DNA of 61,120 nucleotides from CAZODA01 sp964578485 (lineage in GTDB: Bacteria > Bacteroidota > Bacteroidia > Bacteroidales > Marinilabiliaceae), in contig CAZODA010000018.1 of NCBI GenBank assembly GCA_964578485.1, positions 1 to 61,120 on the forward strand, in the 5' to 3' direction. Position 1 is the first letter of the stretch; each line of letters starts with the position of its first letter. Below the pieces are notes generated by a model. That model saw only the letters and a list, made by a program, of their open reading frames with translations, ran no database searches and was not told the origin of the DNA. Below are positions 42,911 to 51,258 of this stretch, in pieces. The translations under genes and the position numbers were made by a program.

Positions 42911-43250
42911 ATATTTTTTTTAATATGCAAATTGTCTGACCTTCCAAATTTGCAGTGCAAAAATAGGTTCTTCTTTTTAATCTCGCAAGTTAACAAAGAA
43001 AAAAAATGAAATTTTCGTCAAATATTTTTTTTACCAAAACAAAATTAAAAGCTATTTATTGAAACCCGGTCATTCATCTTTCTTATTAACAACTATTTAC
43101 CTTAAGCATTCTTTTATTTAAAATATTTCGAACACAAGACATTATTAATTTGTTTAACTTTAAAATACTTATAATTTAACTGTTTTTAATTAAATTTTAT
43201 CAGTTTACCTTTACTTACAAGCAAATTAAGATCTATTTATAAATAAAAAA
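42911..43250. other. Intergenic between the tRNA array and DUF2007 gene
   Basis: The only clear signal is the minus-strand array promoter at 42958-42988. For the plus-strand gene there is a weak -7-like TACCTTTA at 43206-43213 with no good -33. The remainder is AT-rich and featureless. Confidence 0.5.
42958..42988 (-). promoter_or_regulatory. Consensus promoter of the tRNA-Lys array
   Basis: On the minus strand TTG (42986-42988) is followed after 20 nt by TATTTTTG (42958-42965), a full match to the Bacteroidota -33/-7 consensus. Transcription would start near 42951, about 40 nt before the first tRNA-Lys-like unit. It is the only strong promoter seen for the array. Confidence 0.7.
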
Positions 43251-43487
43251 ATGACAGCAAAGCAAAATATTATTAAAATATTCACGGGAAATGAAGTTTC
43301 TGTCTATCTACTTAAAGGTTTATTAGAAGAAATCGAGGTGAGTTCGATGATCAAAAATGATTTTCAAGCGGGTGTAACTGCTGGCTTTTTTGGAGGTACC
43401 CCTGATGTTGTTGATCTTTTTATAAGTAAAGAAGATTTAAAAAAGGCTACACCCATAATCGAAGATTTCCTTAATAATGCAGAATGA
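43251..43487 (+). CDS. DUF2007 putative signal-transducing protein
   Basis: The 78-residue protein matches the small DUF2007 family: TGNEVSVYLLKGLLEEIEV followed by the GTPDVVDLFISKEDLKKATPII end. These have a ferredoxin-like fold, often as a domain in larger sensors, and no proven function. It lies alone between the tRNA array and the convergent tadA gene. Confidence 0.75.
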   Translation: MTAKQNIIKIFTGNEVSVYLLKGLLEEIEVSSMIKNDFQAGVTAGFFGGTPDVVDLFISKEDLKKATPIIEDFLNNAE

Positions 43488-43541
43488 TATTTTAATTGAC
43501 ATTGTTTTATTCAAAAATATCAGGGAATATTAGTTTGAAAT

Positions 43542-43991
43542 TTATTTTCTTTTTTTTGCAAAAAACTCTTTCACTAATGAACTACACTCAGCCTCCATAA
43601 GCCCTGCAACCACCTCTGTTTTAGGATGCAACAACAAAGGGGAGTAAGATGAAAAACCTCTTTCTTTATCGTAGGCGCCAAAAACAAGTCGATCGATTTG
43701 TGCCCGGTTTAAAGCACCCGCACACATACTACAAGGCTCCATCGTTACATAAATTGTACAATTATTAAGATATTTACTTCCCAAGGCTTCTGCAGCAGAT
43801 GTTATAGCGAGTATTTCGGCATGTGCTGTTACATCATTTAAAACTTCTGTGAGATTGTGAGTTTTAGCTACAACAAGGCCTTTACTTACAATTACAGCAC
43901 CAACAGGAACTTCATCTTTACGAAATGCCTCTTTCGCCTCTTTATATGCCTGCTTCATAAAATACTCATCATTAAAATCAATTTTCTCCAT
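43542..43991 (-). CDS. tadA: tRNA-specific adenosine deaminase
   Basis: This 149-residue CDA-fold zinc enzyme would convert A34 to inosine in tRNA-Arg(ACG). The zinc and proton-transfer motif is H57-A-E59, with P86-C87-S-M-C90 supplying the other ligands. KDEVPVGAVIV and the family's short length fit TadA. Guanine deaminase has the same motifs, so the substrate is a likely rather than certain call. It is divergent from aspS. Confidence 0.85.
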   Translation of the reverse strand: MEKIDFNDEYFMKQAYKEAKEAFRKDEVPVGAVIVSKGLVVAKTHNLTEVLNDVTAHAEILAITSAAEALGSKYLNNCTIYVTMEPCSMCAGALNRAQIDRLVFGAYDKERGFSSYSPLLLHPKTEVVAGLMEAECSSLVKEFFAKKRK

Positions 43992-44311
43992 TCTAAATCT
44001 TAAAAAACAATACGTTTAACCGAAATATTAATTTATTCTAAAATATCTTTTCATCCAAATTTGGGTGTATCTTTTATTTTCTTTTTAATTTCGCAAAGAT
44101 ATTTCATTTAAAATAAATTAAACTTGCTTTATTGCAAAGATTTATTTTAAATGATCAACACAATATTTTTGTAAAAAGCTCGAATAGCTTTTCAAGTTTT
44201 ATAAATGAATGCTTATTTTTCATGTATCAGGAAAAAAGCTTTTTAAAACAAGTAATTTGTTGTTCGAAACATCAAAATTAATTTAGAATTATAATTTTTA
44301 ATAATAAAAAA
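43992..44311. other. Divergent tadA-aspS intergenic region
   Basis: It holds a minus-strand -7 box TATCTTTG (44094-44101) for tadA and a plus-strand -7 box TATTTTTG (44164-44171) for aspS. The aspS leader of about 135 nt contains a perfect 7-bp hairpin AAAAGCT/AGCTTTT (44174-44192) and a second A/T stem centred on AAAGCTTT near 44239. No T-box or known riboswitch is visible. Confidence 0.5.
44094..44101 (-). promoter_or_regulatory. Putative -7 box for tadA
   Basis: TATCTTTG on the minus strand is a perfect TAnnTTTG match, followed by GCG as often seen in the phylum. The -33 region has only a TTTA. It implies a leader of about 95 nt before tadA. Confidence 0.4.
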
Positions 44312-46072
44312 ATGTATAGAACTCATACGTGTGGAGAATTAAGACTTTCGAATGTCAACAATCGAGTAACATTAAGTGGTTGGGTACAAAGAATTCGAAA
44401 TTTAGGCGGAATGACTTTTGTTGATTTACGCGATAGGTATGGTATTACACAATTAGTTGTAAATACCGAAACGCAACATGATCTAAGTCAACAGGTCCGA
44501 GATCTTGGCCGTGAATATGTAATTCAAGTAATTGGTACAGTATCCGAACGTAGTAGCAAAAACTCAAAAATTCCTACCGGCGAAATTGAAATAAAAATTG
44601 AAAAGCTCAATATATTAAATTCTTCATCTTTACCTCCTTTTACTATTGAAGACGAAACTGATGGTGGTGACGAACTACTTATGAAATATCGTTATCTGGA
44701 TTTACGTAGAAATATAATTCGAAAAAATCTTGAATTACGCCATCAAATGAGTATTGAAATAAGGAATTATTTAAACGAAAAAAAATTCTTAGAAGTTGAA
44801 ACTCCTGTATTAATTAAATCAACTCCCGAAGGAGCACGTGATTTTATTGTTCCTTCACGAATGCATCCCGGACAATTTTATGCTCTTCCACAATCTCCTC
44901 AAGTATTTAAGCAATTGCTTATGATAGCAGGGTTCGATCGTTATTTTCAAATCGTAAAATGTTTCCGTGATGAAGACCTACGAGCTGATCGGCAACCTGA
45001 ATTCACCCAGATTGATTGTGAAATGTCCTTTATTGATCGCGAAGAAATATTAACAACCTTTGAGGGCTTATGCAAATATTTATTTAAAAAGATTCTGAAC
45101 TTAGAAATTAAAGATAATTTTCCACGCATTAGTTATTCTGATGCAATGGAATTATATGGTTCTGACAAACCGGACATCAGATTTGAAATGACTATAAAAG
45201 ACCTGACAAATATAGCTCAAAACAAGGGGTTTAAGGTCTTTGATGATGCAGAATACATTGGGGCTATATGCGCAGATGGCTGCTCAGATTATTCCCGAAA
45301 ACAACTTGATAAATTAACAGAATTTGTAAGAAAACCGCAGGTTGGTGCAAAAGGATTGGTATATGTTAAATATAATACTGATAAAAGTTTTAGATCATCA
45401 GTAGATAAATTCTTTGATTCAAATCAACTTCAATTATGGGCTGATCAATTAAATGCTAAACCAGGTGATTTATTATTAGTACTTGCCGGGGATAAAAATG
45501 ACACACTTAATGCATTAAACGAATTAAGGCTTGAAATGGGAGAAAGATTGGGATTACGTAAAAAAGATGAATTTAGTCCTTTATGGGTTGTTGATTTTCC
45601 TTTATTGGAATGGGATAAAGAAAGCAAACGTTTTTACGCTATGCACCACCCTTTTACTGCACCAATTGAGGAAGACAGAAAAGAACTTGAAAGTAATCCG
45701 GGCAAGGTAAGGGCAAACTCTTATGATTTAGTTATAAATGGAGTGGAATTAGGTGGTGGATCAATTAGAATACATGATAAAGAACTCCAAAATAAAATGT
45801 TTGAAGTTTTAGGCTTTTCACAACAAGAAGCAAATGATCAATTTGGTTTCCTGATGAATGCATTTAAATACGGCGCACCACCACATGGAGGAATTGCCTT
45901 TGGTTTCGACAGGTGGGTAGCTTTATTTGCAGGTTTAGACTCTATACGTGATGTTATTGCCTTCCCAAAAAATAATGCCGCCAGAGATATTATGATTGAT
46001 TCACCTTCACCGGTGCAACAATCACAATTAGATGAATTAAATATTACACTTGATCTTAAAAATAAAATTTAA
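44312..46072 (+). CDS. aspS: Aspartyl-tRNA synthetase
   Basis: This 586-residue class II synthetase charges tRNA-Asp. It has the N-terminal OB anticodon-binding domain (VTLSGWVQRIRNLGGMTFVDLRDR, residues 19 on, read in parts), motif 2 FRDEDLRADRQPEFTQID (about 217-234), the bacterial GAD insertion (about 285-420) and motif 3 GIAFGFDRW (about 526). The GAD insert and size mark it as the bacterial type. The protein is complete. Confidence 0.97.
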   Translation: MYRTHTCGELRLSNVNNRVTLSGWVQRIRNLGGMTFVDLRDRYGITQLVVNTETQHDLSQQVRDLGREYVIQVIGTVSERSSKNSKIPTGEIEIKIEKLNILNSSSLPPFTIEDETDGGDELLMKYRYLDLRRNIIRKNLELRHQMSIEIRNYLNEKKFLEVETPVLIKSTPEGARDFIVPSRMHPGQFYALPQSPQVFKQLLMIAGFDRYFQIVKCFRDEDLRADRQPEFTQIDCEMSFIDREEILTTFEGLCKYLFKKILNLEIKDNFPRISYSDAMELYGSDKPDIRFEMTIKDLTNIAQNKGFKVFDDAEYIGAICADGCSDYSRKQLDKLTEFVRKPQVGAKGLVYVKYNTDKSFRSSVDKFFDSNQLQLWADQLNAKPGDLLLVLAGDKNDTLNALNELRLEMGERLGLRKKDEFSPLWVVDFPLLEWDKESKRFYAMHHPFTAPIEEDRKELESNPGKVRANSYDLVINGVELGGGSIRIHDKELQNKMFEVLGFSQQEANDQFGFLMNAFKYGAPPHGGIAFGFDRWVALFAGLDSIRDVIAFPKNNAARDIMIDSPSPVQQSQLDELNITLDLKNKI

Positions 46073-46093
46073 ATGTATTTTTGAAAACAATTA

Positions 46094-47362
46094 ATGATGA
46101 ATCATTCGGGTAAGTATGATGTTATTATTGTCGGAGGTGGGGCTGCAGGGATTATCGCTGCCGGAAGAGCAGCCCAACTAGGCTCAAAAGTATTGCTTAT
46201 AGAAAAAATGACATCCTTAGGACGTAAATTGTTGCTAACAGGAAAAGGACGCTGCAATATTACCCATGATTCACAAATTTCTGATTACTATAAAAACATT
46301 TTCCCCAACAGTAGATTTTTGAAACATGCTTTTTCAGCATTCTTTAAGAATGATATCATTGCCATATTAAATCAAAATGGTGTTGAAACAATAACTGAAA
46401 GAGGCAACAGGGTTTTCCCCATAAGTAATAAAGCATCGGAAGTATTACAAGCTTTAAAAAAATGGATGGGAGAAAAGAATATAGAAATAATACTTCAATG
46501 CAGAGTAAGTGAATTAATAATCAATAATGGATATATTAGAGGGGTAAAAACCATTTTGAAAACGAAAAGTCAGGTTTTTAATGCTAATAATGTTATCATC
46601 TGTACCGGAGGAAAGTCTTATCCCGGTACGGGATCAAATGGTGATGGCTATAAATTAGCGCAAAGTGTAGGACACTCAATAAGCCGACTCAGGCCTGCCT
46701 TAGTTCCATTACTAACAAAGGACTCTTTTGCTTCAAAACTTCAAGGATTAGGTCTCAAAAATGTCAAAGCAACTGTATGGGTTGATCAAAAAAAAGAAGC
46801 TGAAGGCTTTGGCGAAGTTATGTTTACACATTTCGGCTTAAGTGGACCTGTTATTTTAACTCTCAGCAGACATGTTGTTGACAGTCTTGATTCCGGCTCA
46901 AAGGTGGAGATAAGCATTGATCTAAAACCTGCAATAGATAATAAGAAGCTTGACAAAAGGTTAGTACGCGATTTGAATACTAATGGGAAGAAACAACTTG
47001 AAAACATTTTCAAACAATGGCTACCATCAAAATTAATCGCTGTTTTCCTCGAAAAATTATCTTTAGACGGGCAAAAGCAAGGCCATCAAATAAATGCTGA
47101 AGAGCGTAAAAAGATTCTTCAGTTAATGAAAAATTTTAGGTTTTCTATTTATGGTCATACAGGATATAAAGATGCCATTATTACCGCCGGAGGAATTCCC
47201 ACACTTGAAATAAATTCAAAAACCATGGAGTCAAAACTTGTTAAAGGATTGTTTTTTGCCGGCGAAATAATAGACCTCGATGCAAATACCGGAGGATTTA
47301 ATCTCCAAATAGCCTTTTCTACAGCATATTTGGCTGCAGAAAGCATAAGCTTAAGTAAATAA
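46094..47362 (+). CDS. HI0933/YhiN-family flavoprotein
   Basis: The 422-residue protein has an FAD-binding GGGAAGIIAAGRAAQLG (about 12-28), the family signature LTGKGRCNITHD, CTGGKSYPGTGSNGDGY in the middle and the C-terminal FFAGEIIDLDANTGGFNLQIAFSTA (read in parts). Members are widespread NAD(P)/FAD-dependent oxidoreductases with no agreed reaction. The gene starts 21 bp after aspS, so it is probably co-transcribed. It is convergent with the acyltransferase gene, with 7 bp between stops. Confidence 0.88.
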   Translation: MMNHSGKYDVIIVGGGAAGIIAAGRAAQLGSKVLLIEKMTSLGRKLLLTGKGRCNITHDSQISDYYKNIFPNSRFLKHAFSAFFKNDIIAILNQNGVETITERGNRVFPISNKASEVLQALKKWMGEKNIEIILQCRVSELIINNGYIRGVKTILKTKSQVFNANNVIICTGGKSYPGTGSNGDGYKLAQSVGHSISRLRPALVPLLTKDSFASKLQGLGLKNVKATVWVDQKKEAEGFGEVMFTHFGLSGPVILTLSRHVVDSLDSGSKVEISIDLKPAIDNKKLDKRLVRDLNTNGKKQLENIFKQWLPSKLIAVFLEKLSLDGQKQGHQINAEERKKILQLMKNFRFSIYGHTGYKDAIITAGGIPTLEINSKTMESKLVKGLFFAGEIIDLDANTGGFNLQIAFSTAYLAAESISLSK

Positions 47363-47369
47363 TATTGCC

Positions 47370-48539
47370 TTATTGCTTTGAAGTTGCGTCAACTTTGTAT
47401 GAGAGCTGATTAATCAAAGGATTTGCATACATCTCCAAAATAGAATCATAAATGAAGTCAGGATTTTTATTTCCACTCATTTTCACCCTATCCTCCACAT
47501 ATTTTATATATGCCTGTTTTTCTTCTTCACTATACTTATCTGAAAATTTTTCCTGATCATTTAAAAGATCCCAAGCAATATAATTTCCGGGATATAATTT
47601 ATAGTTTAAATGAACATGATTATCTATAATTTCAGCAAGAGCATTATATTTATCATTTTTAACCGATATTGCATCAATTGGATTAAATTCTTCTTCCAAG
47701 GGCTTGCCAAATGCAAAATGGACCCTCCCCTTTCTACCTTGTAGGCCTGTTGACATATGCAAAAGGTCATCATTCTTTGTTTTCAAATAGTCAGGATTTT
47801 CTTTCTTAGTTTGAAATTCAACCGCCTTCAAATAATCACAAGGATCGTATTCATAAGAAATAGAAACCGGAACCATTCTTAATTCCTTGAAATTTTCAAT
47901 TATATTTTTTTCTCCTGATATATTAAGCATTTTCAATAAGCTGACTTGTGTCCGATCATTTCCGTCTTTTGAACGTCCTTCACGTTGAGCCAACCAAATA
48001 CTATGCTTTTTTTGATTTAATGAAAAACGGATATAAGAAGAAAGTAAAATTGAACTTTCCATCATTTGTTTAAAAGGAACATTACGTTTTACTATAAAAG
48101 TCCTATTTAATTTCACGAGATCCGTAATCCAAGGATAAATCAAAAGATTATCTCCAATGGCAATTTCCGTTGTATTAAATCCATTTTCAAATAAAAGAAT
48201 ATTTAAAATAGCCGGATCTAAAACAATATCTCTATGATTAGAAATAAACAAATAGGACTCATTAGCATCCAAGTTATTAAGGCCTTCGACAGTAACACCT
48301 TTTGTAGTGTTCTTAAGTACTCCCTTAACATATTCCGAAACCACCTCCTCTTGAAATTGACGAATAGTTTTTATATGCATCAATTTTTCCATGAATTTTT
48401 CCGGAGGTATTTCAGGATATAAAAATCCTATAAGTCGTAAAAAGTACTTTTCATTTTTTAGGCGATTAAATACTTTTTGAACTTCATGATCCTCGTATGG
48501 CCTAATTGATTCAAAATTCCACTGTTGTTCTTTTACCAT
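47370..48539 (-). CDS. PlsC-family acyltransferase
   Basis: This 389-residue cytoplasmic or membrane-associated acyltransferase carries FISNHRDIVLDPA (about residues 101-113), where the catalytic His and Asp are spaced His-x5-Asp rather than the common His-x4-Asp. WLAQREGRSKDGND follows near 190 as the second PlsC block. Bacteroidota encode this longer type beside the standard PlsC. It may act in phospholipid or other lipid acylation; the acceptor is unknown. It is distinct from the GlsA-like protein at 31587. Confidence 0.75.
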   Translation of the reverse strand: MVKEQQWNFESIRPYEDHEVQKVFNRLKNEKYFLRLIGFLYPEIPPEKFMEKLMHIKTIRQFQEEVVSEYVKGVLKNTTKGVTVEGLNNLDANESYLFISNHRDIVLDPAILNILLFENGFNTTEIAIGDNLLIYPWITDLVKLNRTFIVKRNVPFKQMMESSILLSSYIRFSLNQKKHSIWLAQREGRSKDGNDRTQVSLLKMLNISGEKNIIENFKELRMVPVSISYEYDPCDYLKAVEFQTKKENPDYLKTKNDDLLHMSTGLQGRKGRVHFAFGKPLEEEFNPIDAISVKNDKYNALAEIIDNHVHLNYKLYPGNYIAWDLLNDQEKFSDKYSEEEKQAYIKYVEDRVKMSGNKNPDFIYDSILEMYANPLINQLSYKVDATSKQ

Positions 48540-48743
48540 TATTATGATTGATGGTTTGCGGCAAAATTACATTAAACAATCCAGTTTATGAAAAATATTA
48601 TTGTAATAATCAAACCACATCTTTGCCATACATAAATAAATACTAGCAATAAAAAACTTATTTAAATTCAAATATATCCTTTTTAGTCAGCAGTTTTTTT
48701 TGTACATTTCTAATTAAAGTACCACCCTATTTAAATATAAAGC

Positions 48744-49613
48744 ATGAATACTAAAAGAGAGCCAACAGCAGCAGGTACATTCTATGAAAATGATCCTCAA
48801 AAATTAAAAGATCAACTTTTTGAGTTATTCAATGACTCTAATAAACCTGTCACATCTAAAAAAATAAGAGCTTTAATTCTTCCTCATGCCGGCTATATAT
48901 TCTCGGGCAGGACAGCAGCATCAGGAATCAATCAAATTAATCCCAAAGCAATTTATAACAACATATTTCTTATTGGATCAAGTCATAGAATGGGCTATGA
49001 TGGGGCTTCTGTTTTCAAAGGAAGCCACTTTAACACTCCTTTAGGTTCTATCGCAGTTGACACAAATATTGCCCATGAATTAATTTTAAAATCATCCTAT
49101 TTTTCCTTCAGCCAAAAACCACACAAGAATGAACACTCATTAGAAGTTCAGCTACCTTTTCTACAATATCATTTAAAAGAAGATTTTAAAATAGTCCCAA
49201 TTCTCATTGGTACACGAGATTATAACACATGTAAAGAAATTGCGACAATTTTAAAACCATATTTTACAGCTGATAATTTATTTTTAATTAGCACAGATTT
49301 TAGTCATTACCCCGATTATGAAGATGCAGTTTCTGTTGATAAAGAAACAGCAAAAGCTATAATTTCAAATAATACAGACACTTTCCTAAAAGTATTATCA
49401 AGCTATAAAGCTTCTAAAATCCGAGGACTTTCCACTCCACTTTGTGGGTGGTCGTCTGTTTTAACTTTATTATACCTTACAGAGCAACATTACAATTTTT
49501 TAGAATATAAACATATTCATTATGAGAATTCCGGTGACTCTATTTTTGGTGATAAATCAGGAGTTGTTGGGTATCATGCAATATTGGTAAAAGAAAAAAA
49601 CCATGAATCTTAA
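48744..49613 (+). CDS. amrB: AmmeMemoRadiSam system protein B (MEMO family)
   Basis: The 289-residue protein is a MEMO-family member, a fold related to class III extradiol dioxygenases. It keeps the histidine-bearing motifs LPHAGYIFSGRTAA (about 47-60), KNEHSLEVQLPFL and STDFSHYP. The order MEMO-AMMECR1-radical SAM found here is the defining arrangement of the AmmeMemoRadiSam system. Its biochemical role is unresolved. It overlaps the next gene by 11 bp. Confidence 0.9.
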   Translation: MNTKREPTAAGTFYENDPQKLKDQLFELFNDSNKPVTSKKIRALILPHAGYIFSGRTAASGINQINPKAIYNNIFLIGSSHRMGYDGASVFKGSHFNTPLGSIAVDTNIAHELILKSSYFSFSQKPHKNEHSLEVQLPFLQYHLKEDFKIVPILIGTRDYNTCKEIATILKPYFTADNLFLISTDFSHYPDYEDAVSVDKETAKAIISNNTDTFLKVLSSYKASKIRGLSTPLCGWSSVLTLLYLTEQHYNFLEYKHIHYENSGDSIFGDKSGVVGYHAILVKEKNHES

Positions 49614-50151
49614 ACTATCTGACAAGGAAAAAAAACTACTACTTGATATAGCCCGCAAAAACATTGAGAGCAAACTCATTGATGTGCCGGAATATACTGT
49701 AAACATTAAAGATTTACCGAAAAGTTTAAAAGTCCCAAGAGGAGCTTTTGTTTCTGTTTATAAAAACAGTGAATTAAATGGTTGTATAGGGCATATTGGT
49801 GAAGACGATCCTCTGTGGTTGGTTGTTAAGCGCTGTGCTATATCAGCAGCTTTTAATGATGACAGGTTCCCATCAATTAAAAAAAATGATTTAAATGATT
49901 TGTCCATTGAAATTTCAATCTTAACACCTGCTAAAAAAATTACAAGTATTGAAGAGATAGAGCCGGGGAAACATGGAATTATTATTCAAAAAGGCAACTC
50001 TAAGGGAACTTATCTGCCTCACGTTGCAAAACGAATGAATTGGAATCGCATTGAATTATTGCAACATTGCTCAAAAGACAAGGCAGGTATGGATATTGAC
50101 GGATGGAAAGATGCAGAAATTTTTATTTATGAATCAGAAACAATCAAATAA
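49603..50151 (+). CDS. amrA: AmmeMemoRadiSam system protein A (AMMECR1 family)
   Basis: This 182-residue AMMECR1-domain protein has the conserved NGCIGHI motif (about residues 59-65, preceded by FVSVYKNSEL). FNDDRFPSI and the ISILTPAKKI segment follow. AMMECR1 is a conserved small domain of unknown activity found in all three domains of life. It overlaps the MEMO gene by 11 bp, suggesting translational coupling, and is followed after 19 bp by the radical SAM gene. Confidence 0.9.
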   Translation: MNLKLSDKEKKLLLDIARKNIESKLIDVPEYTVNIKDLPKSLKVPRGAFVSVYKNSELNGCIGHIGEDDPLWLVVKRCAISAAFNDDRFPSIKKNDLNDLSIEISILTPAKKITSIEEIEPGKHGIIIQKGNSKGTYLPHVAKRMNWNRIELLQHCSKDKAGMDIDGWKDAEIFIYESETIK

Positions 50152-50170
50152 CTTATCATTAAATAATAAA

Positions 50171-51190
50171 ATGTTTAATGATATAAGCACAAATGCTTAT
50201 TACTGGAAAAAAGAAGGCAAGTATATACGTTGTTTATTGTGTCCCCATGTCTGTTTGCTAAAAAATGGTGAAACAGGGATTTGCAGAACCAGGATAAACA
50301 TAAATGGTGAACTTATTTCCACAGCATGGAATAATCTGTGTGCAGCAAATTCAGATCCGGTAGAAAAAAAGCCTCTTTTTCATTTTATTCCGGCACACCG
50401 AACATATTCCATTGCAACAAAGGGCTGCAATTTAAGATGCTTGGCATGTCAAAATTTTCATATTTCTCAATACGCTCCTGATCCTCATCCTGATATTGTT
50501 TCAAGCCCTGATCAAATAATTGCTACGGCTATAGCTGAACAATGTAGATCCATTGCATATACTTATACTGAGCCCGTTGTTTTTTATGAATACATGTTTT
50601 CAGTAGCAAAAAAAGCACATGAAGTCAATTTGAAAAACATTATGATATCTTCAGGTTATATTTCTGCGAAACCTTTACGAGATATCCTACCATATCTTGA
50701 TGCTATAAACATAGATCTTAAGACATTCGACGATCAAAGTTATCAAAAGCTTAGCGGTGCTAAATTAAAGCCTGTGCTCAAAAATTTAAAAATAATACGT
50801 GATTCAGGAAAGTGGCTTGAAATTACCTGTCTAATTATTCCGGGCTTCAACGATAGTGAAAGTATGATAAGCAAATTATGTCTTTGGTTAATTGAAAATG
50901 GTTTTAAAGACACTCCAATACATTTTAGTCGATTTTTCCCCTATTATAAATTAAACCACTTAAATCCAACATCTACAAAAAAAATCATTGAAATTTGTAA
51001 GCTTGCTTCTCAACATGGGATTAATTACGTTTATCCGGGGAATCTTTCGGGATTTAATTTTGAAAACACCTTGTGTCATTCTTGCAACAACCTGATTATA
51101 AAGAGAGTTGGTTATAAGGTTATATTTAATAAACTAATAAATGGTAAATGTCCTGAATGTGCTACTGAAATTCCGGGAGTTTTCAATTAA
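50171..51190 (+). CDS. amrS: AmmeMemoRadiSam system radical SAM enzyme
   Basis: I start this at MFNDISTNAYYW (339 residues), since family members begin just before the CxxCPHxC block (here CLLCPHVC, about residues 18-25). An earlier ATG (50129) would overlap the AMMECR1 gene. The radical SAM cluster motif is CNLRCLAC (about 86-93), with YTEPVVFYEY after it. A C-terminal pair of Cys motifs (CHSC, CPEC) looks like a zinc ribbon. It would generate a radical from S-adenosylmethionine, but the substrate is unknown. Confidence 0.9.
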   Translation: MFNDISTNAYYWKKEGKYIRCLLCPHVCLLKNGETGICRTRININGELISTAWNNLCAANSDPVEKKPLFHFIPAHRTYSIATKGCNLRCLACQNFHISQYAPDPHPDIVSSPDQIIATAIAEQCRSIAYTYTEPVVFYEYMFSVAKKAHEVNLKNIMISSGYISAKPLRDILPYLDAINIDLKTFDDQSYQKLSGAKLKPVLKNLKIIRDSGKWLEITCLIIPGFNDSESMISKLCLWLIENGFKDTPIHFSRFFPYYKLNHLNPTSTKKIIEICKLASQHGINYVYPGNLSGFNFENTLCHSCNNLIIKRVGYKVIFNKLINGKCPECATEIPGVFN

Positions 51191-51258
51191 TTTTATATAA
51201 AAAACCTATATTTAGCCGATATAATAATAGCGAAAAACAACTATATAATTTTATTCGT

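Noticed and set aside
44173..44311. T-box riboswitch in the aspS leader
   Set aside because: No specifier loop or conserved T-box sequence; only short A/T hairpins.
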